Shown piece by piece: positions 49,047 through 59,140 of a DNA stretch of 64,000 bases. Each line of letters begins with the position of its first letter. Positions within the stretch are counted from its first letter, which is position 1. This stretch comes from Nitritalea halalkaliphila LW7. Lineage in GTDB: Bacteria > Bacteroidota > Bacteroidia > Cytophagales > Cyclobacteriaceae. The notes under the pieces are model-generated. The model worked only from the letters and a program-made list of their open reading frames with translations, did no database searches and had not been told where the DNA came from. The stretch covers positions 23,112 through 87,111 of the forward strand of contig NZ_AJYA01000018.1 of NCBI RefSeq assembly GCF_000265075.1. Direction: 5' to 3'. Both the position numbers and the translations under genes were made by a program.

Positions 49047-50767
49047 ATGGAAAATACAATTTTATTCGCTGACCTTGGTGTGTCTGATGAGATACTAAAG
49101 TCAGTAGAAGCGATGGGCTATGTCCATCCCTCAGCTATTCAAGCACAATCTATTCCTTTTTTACTTAACGGTGAAGATGTAATCGGCCAAGCGCAGACAG
49201 GTACAGGTAAAACAGCCTCTTTTGCGATTCCGATTATTGATCTGGTAGATCCGAACGTGAACGCGCCACAAGCGTTGATTCTATGTCCGACGCGTGAGTT
49301 GGCCGTTCAAGTGGAAGGTGAAATCGTTAAACTTGCGAAATTTAAGCGTGGCATTCATTCTACTTGTATCTATGGTGGTGAGTCTATCGACAGACAAATC
49401 CGTAGTTTAAAGCGTGGCGTGCAGATCGTGGTAGGTACTCCAGGCCGTATCATGGACCACATGAACAGAGGCACCTTAAAGTTACAAGAAGTACGCATGG
49501 TCGTTCTGGACGAAGCGGATGAGATGCTCGACATGGGCTTCCGTGATGATATCGAGGCCATTCTAAGCGAGACGCCAGAAGAGCGCCAGACGGTATTTTT
49601 CTCTGCTACCATGCCGAAGCCTATTTTAGAGTTGACGCGTAAGTATCAGCGAGATCCGCAAATCGTTAAGGTGCTTCGCAAAGAACTTACAGTAGAAAAT
49701 ATCTCTCAGGTTTATTATGAGGTGAAGCCATCCCTACGTGTGGAATTAATGGCACGCCTAATGGACCTATCCAATTATAAGCTGAGTGTGGTGTTCTGTA
49801 ACACTAAGCGTGCTGCAGACGAAGTGACGGAAGCCCTAATTGCTAAAGGCATTATGGCGGAAGCACTTCACGGAGATCTTTCTCAGGGTCAGCGTAGTAA
49901 GGTAATGGCGAAATTCCGTAAGGGAACGTGCAGTGTCCTCGTAGCAACTGACGTGGCAGCACGTGGTATCGATGTGGATGATGTAGAAGCTGTTTTCAAC
50001 TATGACTTGCCTTTAGATGAAGAAAACTACGTGCACAGAATCGGTAGAACAGGTCGTGCAGGTAAATCTGGGGCTGCGATCAGCTTTGTAACAGGCAGAA
50101 AAGACAGCTATCGTCTTCGTGACCTTGAGCGTTTTATTAAAACGGGCATCGAGAAGCAAAACCCACCAAGTGTGGCGGAGCTTGTGGAGCTGAAAAAAGA
50201 GCAGGTAGCAAAAGATGTCTATCGTGCGATCTCTAAAGAAGAAGATACCCAGCTATTTGAAGAAACAATCGGCAAGTTGCTCGCGGAAGGTTTAACCATC
50301 GAGCAAGTGGCCCTTGGTTTAATGAAGCTTCAGTTCGGTGATGTCATGAAAGACACGAAAGAGCAAAACTTCGACCTAGAGTTAGGAGGCGGTAGAGAGC
50401 GTGGTAAGCGCGATCGCTTCGAGAGAGGTGGAGAGCGTGAAGGTGGCCGCGGCGCGATCGCTTCGGAAAAGGTGGCCCTGGTGCTCGTCGTGGTGATAAG
50501 CCTGCGCGTTCAGGTGTGGCCCGTGATGCGAACATGGCGCGTCTGTTCATCAGCTTAGGCAAGAAAGACCGTATCCGTCCAAATGATATCGTGGGTGCCA
50601 TCGCTGGCGAAACAGGAGTACCTGGACGCAGCATCGGTGGTATCGATATATTCGATAACTTCTCCTTTGTAGACGTCCCTTCTAAGGATGCTGCTCACGT
50701 GATCAAAGTCATGAAGCAGAACACGATCAAAGGAAAGACGATCAACATCGAAATTTCGAAAGGTTAA
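49047..50767 (+). CDS. DEAD-box RNA helicase, DeaD/CsdA-like (frameshifted)
   Basis: One C restored near 50454 (CGCGGC|GCGATCG) gives 573 aa from MENTILFADLGVS. Q motif (FADLGVSDEILKSVEAMGYVHPSAIQ), motif I AQTGTGKT, Ia PTRELAVQ, II DEAD, III SATMP, V ATDVAARGID and VI HRIGRTGRAG are all present. After a Gly/Arg-rich linker, where the break sits, comes a DbpA-type RNA-binding domain (IRPNDIVGAIAGETGVPGRSIGGIDIF...VDVP). It unwinds structured RNA in ribosome biogenesis or cold adaptation. The break lies in a repetitive GGC/CGC stretch, so it is a likely assembly error. Confidence 0.93.
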
Positions 50768-50791
50768 ATAATAAGGTTAATGGTTAGTAAA

Positions 50792-50826
50792 GCGCCTTCT
50801 CACCCGTGGAGAAGGCGTCTTTTTTT
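50792..50826 (+). terminator. Terminator of the helicase gene
   Basis: GCGCCTTCTC (50792-50801) / GAGAAGGCGT (50809-50818), then seven T. Confidence 0.8.
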
Positions 50827-50863
50827 GCCCTTTGGGCAAGTTTTAATCCCTTCAGACTTCCTC

Positions 50864-51475
50864 CTACTGGATAGTAGCGCCGGCCTGTTGCATTTCAGCT
50901 AATGCGCGCTCGAAATCCCCCTCTTGCAGGTTGACCGCCCGTGTGCCCGCTGCAGGCACATGTACCTGATAGCCCAAACGCAAGGCATCCAACACTGTGA
51001 ATTTGACACAGTAATCTGCAGCCAAGCCGACACAGGTCAGTTCGGTAACTCCGAGAGACTGTAGATAGGCATGCAGCCCCGTATCGACCACCTGATTATT
51101 ATCAAAAAAGCCACTATAGCTATCAACCCCGGGATTTTGTCCCTTTTGAAAAATCCGCATCCAGCGGCTACGGTCTAACTCGGGATGAAAATCAGCCCCT
51201 GGACTACCCTGTACGCAGTGCACAGGCCAGAGTACCTGCTGCAGCCCCTCCAACTCAATCCACTCTCCCGGACTTTTACCATCATGATTGGCGGCAAAGC
51301 TCCCATGGTTTTCAGGATGCCAGTCTTGTGTGGCGATAATCGTTTGAAAATCCGCCTGCAGCGCATTTATGAAGGGAACGATCTGATCACCCTCCTGCAC
51401 CGCGAGCGCACCGCCTGGCATAAAATCCAGCTGCGCATCGATGATTACGAGTGCATGTTTTCCTTTACTATCCAT
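50864..51475 (-). CDS. pncA: Nicotinamidase
   Basis: A 203-aa cysteine hydrolase starting MDSKGKHALVIIDAQLDFMPGGAL, with catalytic Asp in IDAQLDF, metal-binding residues in QDWHPENHGSFA, and the catalytic Cys in CVGLAADYCVKFTVLDA. Converts nicotinamide to nicotinate. It follows pncB in the same operon, so the two steps of NAD salvage are together. A longer N-terminal extension is only the 21-bp repeat read in frame. Confidence 0.94.
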   Translation of the reverse strand: MDSKGKHALVIIDAQLDFMPGGALAVQEGDQIVPFINALQADFQTIIATQDWHPENHGSFAANHDGKSPGEWIELEGLQQVLWPVHCVQGSPGADFHPELDRSRWMRIFQKGQNPGVDSYSGFFDNNQVVDTGLHAYLQSLGVTELTCVGLAADYCVKFTVLDALRLGYQVHVPAAGTRAVNLQEGDFERALAEMQQAGATIQ

Positions 51476-51514
51476 CTTTACATCTATTTTTTTTCGTTGA
51501 CGATTTCTTTTTTT

Positions 51515-51596
51515 GGCACCAACATCCTCTTGGCTAAACAAACCCCTTCTTTTAGGTACCAACGCCCTCCTTGTGAAACCAACTGCCTGCTTTGGG
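51515..51596 (-). repeat. Four imperfect 21-bp repeats between pncB and pncA
   Basis: Units at 51515, 51536, 51555 and 51576 (21, 19, 21 and 21 bp), plus-strand consensus ggtACCAACgcCCTcCTT. They fill most of the 124-bp gap between the two NAD-salvage genes. Confidence 0.6.
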
Positions 51597-51599
51597 TGC

Positions 51600-53080
51600 C
51601 TATAGATCCTCCCCTTTGGCGCGAAGCACCAACTGATTCCGCAGCTGATAAAGATCCCGCTCTAATCCCAGTGGGTAGAGGTGCGGATTAATCAGACGCT
51701 TGTGGGAGCGATCAAAAGCCGCCAGCTGCTGCTGGGTACGTGCGCGAATGCTGTGAATGTCCGGACGCTGATAGACCATTTGGCCTGCCTCAAACACCGG
51801 TACGAGCAGGGAGACCACTTCCAGCCCCTGCCGTTTCAATTTCTTTCGGCGTGTCGGGTCCAGTGGGTCGATGATGGTATAGGTATCGCTCTGCAGCGGG
51901 AGATTTTTTTCTTCGATCAGCATATCCGCCACCGCCTTTCCTTCTTGAAAAAAGCGGAGGGCAGCATGCACGCCTGGAATATTAATTTTCATGCTTTGCT
52001 GAGACTGCTCCACCTTCGGTACCCAGTTTCCCTCCATATCGCGAATGGCAGAAAGTTTATAGACAGCGCCGAGAGCCGGCTGGTCATAGGCCGTCACCAG
52101 CTTTGTACCCACCCCCCACACTTGGATGGCAGCCTCCTGCAGCTTGAGCGAGGTGATAATCTGCTCATCCAGATCATTCGAGGCCACCACTACAGCTTGG
52201 GGAAAGCCCGCTTCATCGAGCAGCCGACGCGCCAGCTGACTGTAGTAGGCCAGGTCTCCCGAATCGATGCGAACCCCCTGCATCTCAAAACCCTTTTCGC
52301 GGAGCTCCCGCCCTACGGTGATGGCATTACGCACCCCCTGCTCGGTGTCGTAGGTGTCCACTAGGAAGGTGCAAGTGTCCGGAAAAGAAGCTGCATAGGC
52401 TCGAAAAGCCTCTAGCTCCGAGTCAAAAGACATGATCCAGCTATGGGCATGCGTGCCACTTACAGGAATTCCGAAGAGCTTGCCCGCCATCACGTTACTG
52501 GTGGCATCACAGCCACCGATATAGGCAGCGCGGCTGGCTGCGAGTGCTCCATCGATGCCCTGGGCACGGCGTAGCCCGAACTCCAGGACCTTGTCTCCCT
52601 TGGCAGCATGTTTGATACGTGCCGCTTTCGTGGCGATTAAGGTTTGAAAATTAAAGATATTCAGCAGCGGCGTTTCTAGAAGCTGACACTGCACCAGGGC
52701 CCTCTGACCCGCACGAGCGGCATGTAAGGAAACACCACGGTGCCCTCCTCTACCGCCTCGATGGTACAGGAAAAGGTAAGCCCTTCCAGGTACTGGATAA
52801 ATCCTGGGTCAAAGGTCGGGCTGCCGTCGGCTTTGCGCTGCGCCGCCAAATAGGCCAGATCTCCCGCGTCAAAGCGGAAGTTCGCACAGAAGTCGAGCAC
52901 ATAATCCAGGCCCGCCGCCACGGTAAATCCCCCTTGGAAAGGATTTTTACGAAAGTAGAGGGAGAAAACAGCTTCGCGCTCTGCCTTTCCAGCCTGCCAG
53001 TACGCATAAGCCATGGTCAGCTGATAGTAGTCGGTGAGCAGGGACAGCGAGCCCTGATAGAGGTCTTGGGTTATCTTCAT
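51600..53080 (-). CDS. pncB: Nicotinate phosphoribosyltransferase (frameshifted)
   Basis: One C restored near 52698 (GGCCC|TGGTG) gives 493 aa. N-terminal [43 protein letters not shown]; then after the break [27 protein letters not shown], the [30 protein letters not shown] core, [10 protein letters not shown] (active-site His), [14 protein letters not shown] and [12 protein letters not shown]. It makes nicotinate mononucleotide for NAD. Its ATG overlaps the stop of the DMT transporter (ATGA), so expression is coupled. Confidence 0.92.
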
Positions 53081-53901
53081 TTTTTTACCGTCAGGAGCAC
53101 GCCCAGAAGCACCATCCCCATCCCTACATAGGTGATGAGCTTATAGGTTTCCCCGAAAACCAGGAAGCCAAAGCCCAGGGCGTACACGATACTGATATAA
53201 GTTAAACTCGAAATCTTCGATAAGTTCCCGTGCTGATAGGCCAGGGTCATAAAATACTGCGCGAACTGGGTCAGTAGGCCGATGGCCAAAAGGATTGCCC
53301 AGTCCCATCCTGTAGGGGGCACCCACAGAAAATAGCTGAGTAGCCCCGCGATCGGGATGGTCACCAGCGGGAAATAAAACATGATCACCAGCGGATGTTC
53401 ACTGCCCTTAATGAGCCGGATGACATTATACGCCACCGCCATGCCGATCGTGGCGATCAGCCCGATGGCCAAATCCATCAGGGAAATCCTCGGATCAAAG
53501 CCCTGGATCAGGAGCACGCCGGCAAAAGAGAGGCCAAAAAAGAAAAACTGCTTGGGGGCCAGACGCTCTTTCACCACCCAAATGCCGAGCACGCTGGTCA
53601 GGATGGGGGCGATATAATTAATGGTCACGGCCGAAGCGAGGGGAATGCGCTGCAAGCTATAAAAGAAGAAAATAAGTCCCACAGAACCGGCCAGACCTCG
53701 CAGCAGCAGGAGCCGGCGGCGTGTGCCGAGGACAGGGATTTTTTGTTTTTTTAGCCAGAAGAAGGTGATGCCAAAGCTCAACACGGATCGAAAAAGAATG
53801 ATTTCGATGGCAGGAATGTGTGGAATAAGTTTCACAGACACGTTCATGCAGGCAAACAGAAAACCGGCCAGAAGCATGTGTTGGACGCTTTTTGCGGGCA
53901 T
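53077..53901 (-). CDS. EamA-type DMT transporter
   Basis: A 274-aa protein with ten hydrophobic helices in two homologous halves (EamA repeats): for example GFLFACMNVSVKLI and EIILFRSVLSFGITFFWL in the first, and PLVTIPIAGLLSYFLWV and LTYISIVYALGFGFLVFGE in the second, with ITYVGMGMVLLGVLLTV at the end. Probable metabolite exporter or importer. Between lolD and pncB, coupled to pncB by an ATGA overlap; a link to nicotinate/nicotinamide transport is possible but unproven. Confidence 0.85.
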   Translation of the reverse strand: MPAKSVQHMLLAGFLFACMNVSVKLIPHIPAIEIILFRSVLSFGITFFWLKKQKIPVLGTRRRLLLLRGLAGSVGLIFFFYSLQRIPLASAVTINYIAPILTSVLGIWVVKERLAPKQFFFFGLSFAGVLLIQGFDPRISLMDLAIGLIATIGMAVAYNVIRLIKGSEHPLVIMFYFPLVTIPIAGLLSYFLWVPPTGWDWAILLAIGLLTQFAQYFMTLAYQHGNLSKISSLTYISIVYALGFGFLVFGETYKLITYVGMGMVLLGVLLTVKK

Positions 53902-53911
53902 GGGTAAGGGC

Positions 53912-54604
53912 TTAGCTCAGGCCGGAGCCTTGGTGGGGAAGGTTAGATACATCGCTGAGGAGCTTGCCATCCTGCATGGTCAGGGTGCGGTCTGCCATCA
54001 GAGCCAGCTCGGGATTATGGGTCACGATAACGAAGGTTTGCCGAAAGGCATCGCGCAGAGTGAAAAAGAGCTGATGCAGGGCATCTGCAGAGACAGAGTC
54101 CAGATTTCCGCTCGGTTCATCGGCAAAGATGATGGCAGGATCATTTATCAGCGCGCGTGCCACGGCGATACGCTGCTGCTCTCCACCGCTAAGGGCGGAA
54201 GGCTTATGCTCGAGACGTTTTTCTACGCCCAAGATGCCAGCCAGTTCCCGCGCTTTTTTCGCTAGCTCGGAGGGTTTTTTCCCCGCGATCATGCCGGGAA
54301 GCAAAATATTCTCTTCGGCAGTGAATTCTGGAAGCAAGTTGTGAAACTGAAAAATAAAACCAATGTGCCTGTTGCGGAAGGCGGCTAAGGCATCTCCTTT
54401 TAAGGCCTGTAGTTCCTGATCCAGAAGCCGTACGCTACCCTTATCGGGCTGGTCGAGTGTACCGAGCAGGTGGAGTAGCGTGGATTTTCCAGCGCCGGAG
54501 GCCCCTACGATAGAGACTACCTCTCCTTTCTGGATGCTAACATCCACACCTTTAAGCACATGTAAGTCTCCATAGAATTTTTCGACACCGATCGCCTGCA
54601 GCAT
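53912..54604 (-). CDS. lolD: ABC ATPase, LolD-like
   Basis: A 230-aa ATPase: VVSIVGASGAGKSTLLHLLGTLDQPDKG (Walker A), FIFQFHNLLPEFTAEENILLP (Q-loop), LSGGEQQRIAVARALI (signature), PAIIFADEPSGNLD (Walker B), VIVTHNPELALMADR (H-loop). The LDQP and LLPEFTAEENILLP motifs are typical of LolD/MacB-type exporters. A LolC/E permease lies far away (3574-4790). First gene of the lolD-DMT-pncB-pncA run. Confidence 0.88.
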   Translation of the reverse strand: MLQAIGVEKFYGDLHVLKGVDVSIQKGEVVSIVGASGAGKSTLLHLLGTLDQPDKGSVRLLDQELQALKGDALAAFRNRHIGFIFQFHNLLPEFTAEENILLPGMIAGKKPSELAKKARELAGILGVEKRLEHKPSALSGGEQQRIAVARALINDPAIIFADEPSGNLDSVSADALHQLFFTLRDAFRQTFVIVTHNPELALMADRTLTMQDGKLLSDVSNLPHQGSGLS

Positions 54605-54742
54605 GCTTCTAAACTTTTTTTAAAAATACGTTTAATTCACTGAAAGAACGGTCAAAAATCGCACATATTTAGCAAAAAGACGAAACTAAACCTTGAAATT
54701 TCAAGGTGGCTGACTTATCTTCGAGCAAAAATTTTTACTAGG

Positions 54743-55953
54743 ATGAACATACACGAATATCAAGCAAAAGAAGTATTAAAGGGTTACGGCGTCCGCATTC
54801 AAGAGGGCATCGTGGCTGAAACTCCGGAAGCCGCCTTAGAGGCTGCAAAACAGTTGAACGCGGCTACTGGTACTTCCTGGTACGTATTAAAGGCGCAGAT
54901 TCATGCTGGAGGCCGCGGTAAGGGCAGATTCAGGAGACAGGATCGAACGGCGTGGTGTTAGCGAAAAAGTTAGAAGATGTAGCTGAAAAGGCAAAAAATA
55001 TCTTAGGAGGCACGCTAGTGACGCATCAGACAGGTCCTGAGGGTAAAAAAGTAAGTAAAATCCTCATCGCTGAAGATGTGTACTACCCAGGAGATTCTGA
55101 GCCGAAAGAATACTACTTATCTATTTTGCTTGATCGTGCAAAGGGCTGTAACGTGATCATGGCTTCTACTGAAGGAGGCATGGACATCGAAGAGGTGGCG
55201 GAAAAAACTCCTGAAAAAATCATTAAGGAGTGGATCGATCCTAAAGTAGGGTTACAGGGCTTCCAAGCACGTAAGGTGGCTTTCAAGTTAGGTCTTAGCG
55301 GAAATGCTTTCAAAGAAATGGTGAAGTTCATCAGTGCACTTTACCGTGCTTATGAAGCTACCGACTCTTCACAGTTTGAAATCAACCCTGTATTAAAAAC
55401 TTCTGACGATAAGATTTTGGCTGTAGATGCCAAAGTAAACTTAGACGATAACGCGCTGTACAGACAGCCGAAATTAGCAGAACTTCGTGACTTAGCCGAG
55501 GAGGATCCATTAGAAGTAGAAGCTGGTAAGTCCGGACTGAACTACGTGAAGCTCGATGGTAACGTAGGCTGTATGGTAAATGGTGCCGGCCTAGCGATGG
55601 CGACCATGGACATGATCAAGCTTTCAGGCGGTGAGCCGGCCAACTTCCTCGATGTGGGGGGAGGCGCGAATGCGACTACAGTAGAAGCGGGTTTCCGAAT
55701 CATTCTTCAGGATCCAAATGTAAAAGCGATATTAATTAACGTCTTCGGTGGTATCGTTCGCTGCGATAGAATCGCAAATGGCGTGGTAGAAGCCTATAAA
55801 TCAATCGGTGACATCCGCGTGCCTATCATCGTTCGTCTTCAGGGTACAAATGCTGAAGAAGGAGCACGTATCATCGATGAGTCTGGACTGAAAGTTTTCT
55901 CTGCGATCACGCTGAAAGAAGCAGCAGAAAAAGTAAAAACAGCTATTGCCTAA
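54743..55953 (+). CDS. sucC: Succinyl-CoA ligase beta subunit (frameshifted)
   Basis: One A restored near 54926 (GGGC|AGATT) gives 403 aa. ATP-grasp start [22 protein letters not shown], then [18 protein letters not shown] across the break, the [13 protein letters not shown] helix, [28 protein letters not shown] (metal binding) and [22 protein letters not shown] plus [16 protein letters not shown] (CoA-phosphohistidine pocket). It completes succinyl-CoA to succinate conversion with NDP phosphorylation. The alpha subunit gene is not in the window. Confidence 0.94.
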
Positions 55954-55977
55954 TTCAAATTAAGGCGTAATTTTGCA

Positions 55978-56003
55978 GGGCAATTCGGAAAGAATTGCCC
56001 TTT
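55978..56003 (+). terminator. Terminator of sucC
   Basis: GGGCAATTC (55978-55986) / GAATTGCCC (55992-56000), 5-nt loop, TTT. Confidence 0.75.
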
Positions 56004-56006
56004 GCT

Positions 56007-56080
56007 GCGCCTGTAGTTCAACTGGATAGAATATCGGATTTCGGCTCCGACGGTTGAGGGTTCGAATCCTTCCGGGCGCA
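56007..56080 (+). tRNA. tRNA-Arg (anticodon UCG)
   Basis: A full 74-nt cloverleaf: acceptor GCGCCTG / CGGGCGC, D-arm GTTC...GAAT, anticodon arm TCGGA-TTTCGGC-TCCGA (anticodon TCG, positions 34-36), T-arm GAGGG-TTCGAAT-CCTTC, discriminator A; CCA is not encoded. Reads CGA and probably other CGN codons. Terminators lie on both sides, so it is its own transcription unit. Confidence 0.92.
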
Positions 56081-56084
56081 CTTG

Positions 56085-56117
56085 AAGCGTGTAGTTTAAC
56101 GACTACACGCTTTTTTT
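56085..56117 (+). terminator. Terminator after tRNA-Arg
   Basis: AAGCGTGTAGT (56085-56095) / ACTACACGCTT (56102-56112), then T-run. Confidence 0.85.
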
Positions 56118-56177
56118 ATGCGCTACTGGTTCCTACATCTCCTTTTGATTTATAGTTTCCACAGATAGGAAGCCAGT

Positions 56178-56242
56178 GATTTTTATCGTATTTTTAGCTG
56201 ATCAGTATCAGGATTTTTATCCTGACCTCCGGCCTATCTTTG
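56178..56242 (+). promoter_or_regulatory. Universal-stress-protein promoter with two GAT-TTTT-ATC sites
   Basis: TATCTTTG (56235-56242) is the -7 element. Just upstream, TCAGGAT-TTTT-ATCCTGA (56208-56225) is a perfect 18-bp inverted repeat overlapping the -33 position, and GAT-TTTT-ATC recurs at 56178-56187, 34 bp further up. The GAT-N4-ATC spacing equals that of FNR-type sites (TTGAT-N4-ATCAA). Confidence 0.5.
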
Positions 56243-56285
56243 CTGGAGAACAGTATCGGTATTCAACAAACTAACCCAATAGCTC

Positions 56286-57113
56286 ATGATTAAACTAGTA
56301 GTTCCTGTAGATTTCTCTACTTTTTCCATGCAGGCAATCAGCTTTGCTACCCCACTAGCAAAAAAATTAGACGCCAAACTTCTTCTTCTACATGTAAAAA
56401 GTGTACCGATGCACTGGGATAAGTTAGACGCTAGCCAGCGTAGCCACTACGCAGAGGTAGAGGCCGAGCTAAGCTTAGCTGCGGACAAGTTAGAAGGCCT
56501 CCGAAAGACAGTGGCTGAAGCAGGCGTACAGGTAGAAACACAGCTGAAAACCAATTCAGGAAAAGACAAAATCTACGCTTTCATCGATGCAGAACAGGTC
56601 GACTTAGTCGTGATGGGTTCTCATGGCAATTATGGCTTTAAGGAGCATGTGCTAGGTACTAATACCTACAGTGTGCTCAGAAGGCTTCAGGTGCCCGTCC
56701 TCGTCGTAAAAGAAGATACTGCAGAAAGCAACCTAGAACGCATCTGCATCGCTTCAGACCTACGCGAAGCATCAGGTCCGGCTTTTAGCCGCTTGGAGAA
56801 AATCTTAGAAGCGCTGCAAGTAAAAATGGAGTTGCTCTTCGTCAATACCCCGAATCATTTTATGGAAACGCGTGATATCGAAGCCTTAGCTGCTGATTTC
56901 ATGAAACGTTTCGGGCAGTATAACCACACCCTGCACGTCATCGATGCCTTTAAAGAAGAACGTGGAATCGAGTATTTCGTCGAAAAAGAAGGCTGCGATG
57001 CTGTCGCTGTCATCACTTCGGGGAAGTCAGACCTACGGCAGTATTTCTCACCGAGTATCACGGAGAACCTCATCGCACAGGTTAGCTTCCCCGTACTGAG
57101 TATCAAAGGCTAA
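56286..57113 (+). CDS. Universal stress protein, two UspA domains
   Basis: A 275-aa cytoplasmic protein of two tandem Usp domains. The first is complete: KLVVPVDFSTFSMQAISFATPLAKKL, AFIDAEQVDLVVMGSHGNYGFKEHVLGTNTYSVLRRLQVPVLVVK (G-2x-G-9x-G(S/T) nucleotide-binding motif as GSHGNYGF...GTNT). The second (RICIASDLREASGPAF to IAQVSFPVLSIKG) is more degenerate and lacks the Gly motif. Expression probably comes from the promoter at 56235. Confidence 0.9.
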   Translation: MIKLVVPVDFSTFSMQAISFATPLAKKLDAKLLLLHVKSVPMHWDKLDASQRSHYAEVEAELSLAADKLEGLRKTVAEAGVQVETQLKTNSGKDKIYAFIDAEQVDLVVMGSHGNYGFKEHVLGTNTYSVLRRLQVPVLVVKEDTAESNLERICIASDLREASGPAFSRLEKILEALQVKMELLFVNTPNHFMETRDIEALAADFMKRFGQYNHTLHVIDAFKEERGIEYFVEKEGCDAVAVITSGKSDLRQYFSPSITENLIAQVSFPVLSIKG

Positions 57114-57143
57114 AAAATCAAGACCAAAAGCTGAATTCCTTAG

Positions 57144-57169
57144 GGGTGCGTTTCGCATCCCTTTTTTTG
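57144..57169 (+). terminator. Terminator of the universal stress protein gene
   Basis: GGGGTGCG (57144-57151) / CGCATCCC (57155-57162), then seven T. Confidence 0.75.
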
Positions 57170-57181
57170 TCGCTCAGACAT

Positions 57182-57210
57182 AAAAAAAAGCAGAGAAAAC
57201 TCCTCTGCCT
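57182..57210 (-). terminator. Terminator of the DUF3078 gene
   Basis: GCAGAG (57190-57195) / CTCTGC (57203-57208), A-run 57182-57189 as minus-strand T-tract. Confidence 0.65.
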
Positions 57211-57317
57211 TTATCTGAAAACTAAACCAACTATTATTTAACTACCACAATTATAACAAAAATAATTATAAAAAAAGAATTTCAAAATATTTTTGTCTCC
57301 AAAATCGGTAATTCGCC

Positions 57318-58225
57318 TTATTTATTCGAAACCTTAAAGAGCAAGCCAAGCGCTAAGGCCTGCGAGAACTGAATATCCGGATCTATATCGAAGTCATACA
57401 CATTAATACTGGTGAAGGTTACATCGACATATTTGGTAATATTCGCGATAATGGTAAGATCTAAGCGATGATCGATTTTCTGAAGAGAAAGCGTTTCATA
57501 GTTGGCGAACATTTGGTAGCGCGTCTGAATGCGGAGGTTATCCGAAATTTTCTTGTTATAGGTTAAGAAAATTTGTGCAGCGGCAAATTCAGTCCGCAAC
57601 CTTCTCCCAGGCTCTACCCCATAATTAGCAGGAAACGTTTGGAAGAGCGTAGCATCTCTAACGATGGTTAGGCGGGGGGAAAAGGAGAAAGGCGTAGCGC
57701 GAACTCTTGGTTAGGCTTGTACTCCGCACCGATCGCTCCAGTTATAAATGCTGGCGCAAAAAAGCGGCTAATAAGAACAGGCTCATCTCCTCTGAAATCA
57801 AATCCATCTGCGGCCTGAGTGATGAGGTTAAAAGCTCCAAAGTAAGACCACTTGTCTGAAAAGCGTAAACCGACCTTAGAATCTAAGAAAATCCGGTCAT
57901 TCGCTTTACGGGTTTCTTCCCCTTCATTTCGGACTACACCATAAATAAATTCAAACTGATTATCAAAGGTCAACTTCCCCTTGGCGTAATTGGCATTTGC
58001 CTGAACGATTGTCCCTAGGGCGATGGTATTCACCCCTCCCGCGGCCCAGTTACCACTGAAGGCCGCCTGATTAAAATTAAAGCCGAGGCTAAGGTTAGAG
58101 GTCCAATAAGTCGTGTCGCGTGCGGCTGGGGTTTCTTCTTGAGTGGAAGCGCTGTCCTGGTCTTGTGCAGCAAGCAGGCCCGACATAAGCATAAGCATAC
58201 AGGTAAACAATAGTGACTTTTTCAT
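57318..58225 (-). CDS. DUF3078 outer-membrane protein (frameshifted)
   Basis: One T restored near 57681 (CCTTTT|CCCCC) gives 302 aa. Signal peptide (MSGLLAAQ). Mature start RDTTYWTSNLSLGFNFNQAAFSGNWAAGGVNTIALG is the hallmark of DUF3078 (W-aromatic-rich first strands with NWAAGG), then strands TFDNQFEFIYG, DSKVGLRFSDKWSYFGAFNL and a C-terminal LALGLLFKVSN. Probable outer-membrane barrel of Bacteroidota, function unknown. Confidence 0.85.
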
Positions 58226-58368
58226 ATAGGAAATAGCTTAAATAAAACAAGATGGCAATATAAGTCATTATATTTAGGGGGTAAAAAGAAATCCACGCTA
58301 AAAACGGGACCGAGGATAAAACAAAGCCCCCGTTCTTTTTCGTATGTAGCTTGAAATGAAACCAATTT

Positions 58369-58947
58369 ATGTTTAGAACCACATATCTGCTTTGGGTAGG
58401 GGCATTCCTTCTACTCGCCTCCTGTTCGAGTATCGATATTTTTAAAGAGAAAACAGAAATCCCTCCTTATGGAACGTATAAGAGTTTTGTGATCGTCAAC
58501 CAAGAGACGGGGTTTCGGGCATTCAATAATGAATTTTATGATGAGCTCGTCTTAGTGGAGCTACAGCGCCACCTCGAAGACGCGGGGCTACACTATGAAA
58601 AAACCAATCCGGATCTGATCATCCGTTTTGGAAGTAATGAGGACCCGAGACAGAAAGAAATCATCAATAATCCCGGCATGATGCCGATGTGGGGTATGCG
58701 CATGTGGGCCTGGGATCCTTTTATGTTCAATCCCATGATGATGCCCCAGAATTTTAACAACTCCCGCACGCGTAACTACGAGCTCATGCAGCTGATCGTG
58801 GACTTTATCGACCCCAAGCAGGAAAAGTATTTGATGCGCGTCACCGCCGTAACCGAAGTGCAGTCAGACCGAGAAAAAAAGCGTCGCCTCATAAAAAGTA
58901 CGGATAAAGTAGTGAAAACCTATCAGCAGCATCTCGTACAGCGCTAA
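58369..58947 (+). CDS. DUF4136 lipoprotein with Met-rich insert
   Basis: A 192-aa lipoprotein (lipobox LLASC, Cys at 19). The DUF4136 pattern is YGTYKSFVIVNQ, a helix FYDELVLVELQRHLEDAGLHYEKTNPDLIIRF, and VDFIDPKQEKYLMRVTAVTEV. Between them lies a 30-residue stretch unusually rich in Met and Trp (PGMMPMWGMRMWAWDPFMFNPMMM), which could bind soft metals such as copper; this is inference only. Confidence 0.83.
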   Translation: MFRTTYLLWVGAFLLLASCSSIDIFKEKTEIPPYGTYKSFVIVNQETGFRAFNNEFYDELVLVELQRHLEDAGLHYEKTNPDLIIRFGSNEDPRQKEIINNPGMMPMWGMRMWAWDPFMFNPMMMPQNFNNSRTRNYELMQLIVDFIDPKQEKYLMRVTAVTEVQSDREKKRRLIKSTDKVVKTYQQHLVQR

Positions 58948-59140
58948 TTCACTACCGAAGAAAGTGCTGCACTTGATTCAGAATCATTTTAGTTCATTTA
59001 CAAAAACTGTCTTTTCATTTCTTAGGTAGTAAACATTTGGTTTCTCATTATTTGTTCCACCGAATAAGCCGTATATTTAGTGAAAAGAGTCCGCAAACTT
59101 TCCCCCAAGAAGGTTTGTTATCCTAAAAAATCAAAGTATC

